A DNA stretch of 64,000 nt from Brumimicrobium sp964585545 (GTDB lineage Bacteria; Bacteroidota; Bacteroidia; Flavobacteriales_D; Crocinitomicaceae), in NCBI GenBank assembly GCA_964585545.1, contig CAZPDT010000014.1, positions 1-64,000 on the forward strand. Direction: 5' to 3'. This document shows, piece after piece, positions 63,911 to 64,000 of the stretch; the stretch's first letter is position 1, and the number at the start of each line of letters is the position of its first letter. Under the pieces are notes generated by a model. The model saw only the letters and a list, made by a program, of their open reading frames with translations. It was not told the origin of the DNA and did no database searches. Both the position numbers and the translations under genes were made by a program.

Positions 63911-64000
63911 ATGATTGGGGAAATCGGGCATGAGGCAAATACGAATGGAAGAATTATGAATTAAGGAATTTATCAATTGGGGAATGGAGATTATTCATTA

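Noticed and set aside
63911..64000. Possible repeat array at the right edge
   Set aside because: The words GAATTATGAATTAAGGAATT and similar look repeated, but the window ends before a unit can be defined.

Overview
The window reads as a chromosomal segment of a marine-type Bacteroidota bacterium, most likely in Flavobacteriales and close to the Crocinitomicaceae/Cryomorphaceae. The signs are AT-rich DNA, few Shine-Dalgarno sequences, TAnnTTTG-type -7 elements, several gliding/type IX secretion (T9SS) proteins with CHU_C sorting domains, PorP/SprF and PorX, an LpxC-FabZ fusion, and a Rho factor with a long disordered insert. I recognise no phage, insertion sequence or CRISPR array.

Layout. 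1-676 holds tRNA-Gly, a tandem copy array of its 3' end, and tRNA-Leu. Rho and a DUF4199-like membrane protein follow (903-3238). From 19510 down to 3344 nine genes run on the minus strand with tiny gaps: DoxX/thioredoxin-like protein, tpiA, prmA, a 1538-aa secreted protein of unknown function, plsY, an 1818-aa TPR/PD40/coiled-coil/SPOR protein, a histone-deacetylase-fold enzyme, TspO and a lipoprotein. Divergent from them are folP and an overlapping two-component pair (19718-23166). Next come porX on the minus strand and the HD hydrolase-lpxD-lpxC/fabZ-lpxA-rlmD run (24831-30858), which builds lipid A. 30968-38399 is a mixed minus-strand stretch: patatin, DtxR/MntR regulator, a CHU_C surface protein, an alpha/beta hydrolase lipoprotein, an outer-membrane-like lipoprotein and a spermidine-synthase-like methyltransferase. 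38867-44175 holds a flavin reductase, a DUF3127 OB-fold protein, a divergent PLP lyase/Lrp pair, a thioredoxin-like protein and a UDP-sugar epimerase.

44314-50290 is a phenylacetyl-CoA epoxidase locus: paaABCD on the plus strand, and on the minus strand two PaaE-type reductases and a short-chain dehydrogenase. 50370-57172 is a T9SS surface module (CHU_C adhesin, PorP/SprF, TPR-PD40-OmpA protein). dnaK closes the window.

The most unusual part is 57358-61651. It contains a cassette present twice in tandem. Each copy has a leader of about 250 bp that is about 93% identical outside one indel, then a TTG-started secreted CHU_C protein of about 325 aa, then a tail-fibre-like secreted protein. The leader is far better conserved than the coding genes it precedes. 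It contains a 60-61 codon reading frame that can be reconstructed in both copies, is broken by a different lesion in each, and ends exactly where the similarity ends. Other points worth a look are a 43-bp dispersed repeat that twice begins on a stop codon, a FolP with altered pABA-loop residues, an SSB-like acidic tip on the DUF3127 protein, and paired TGACA/TGTCA palindromes upstream of dnaK.
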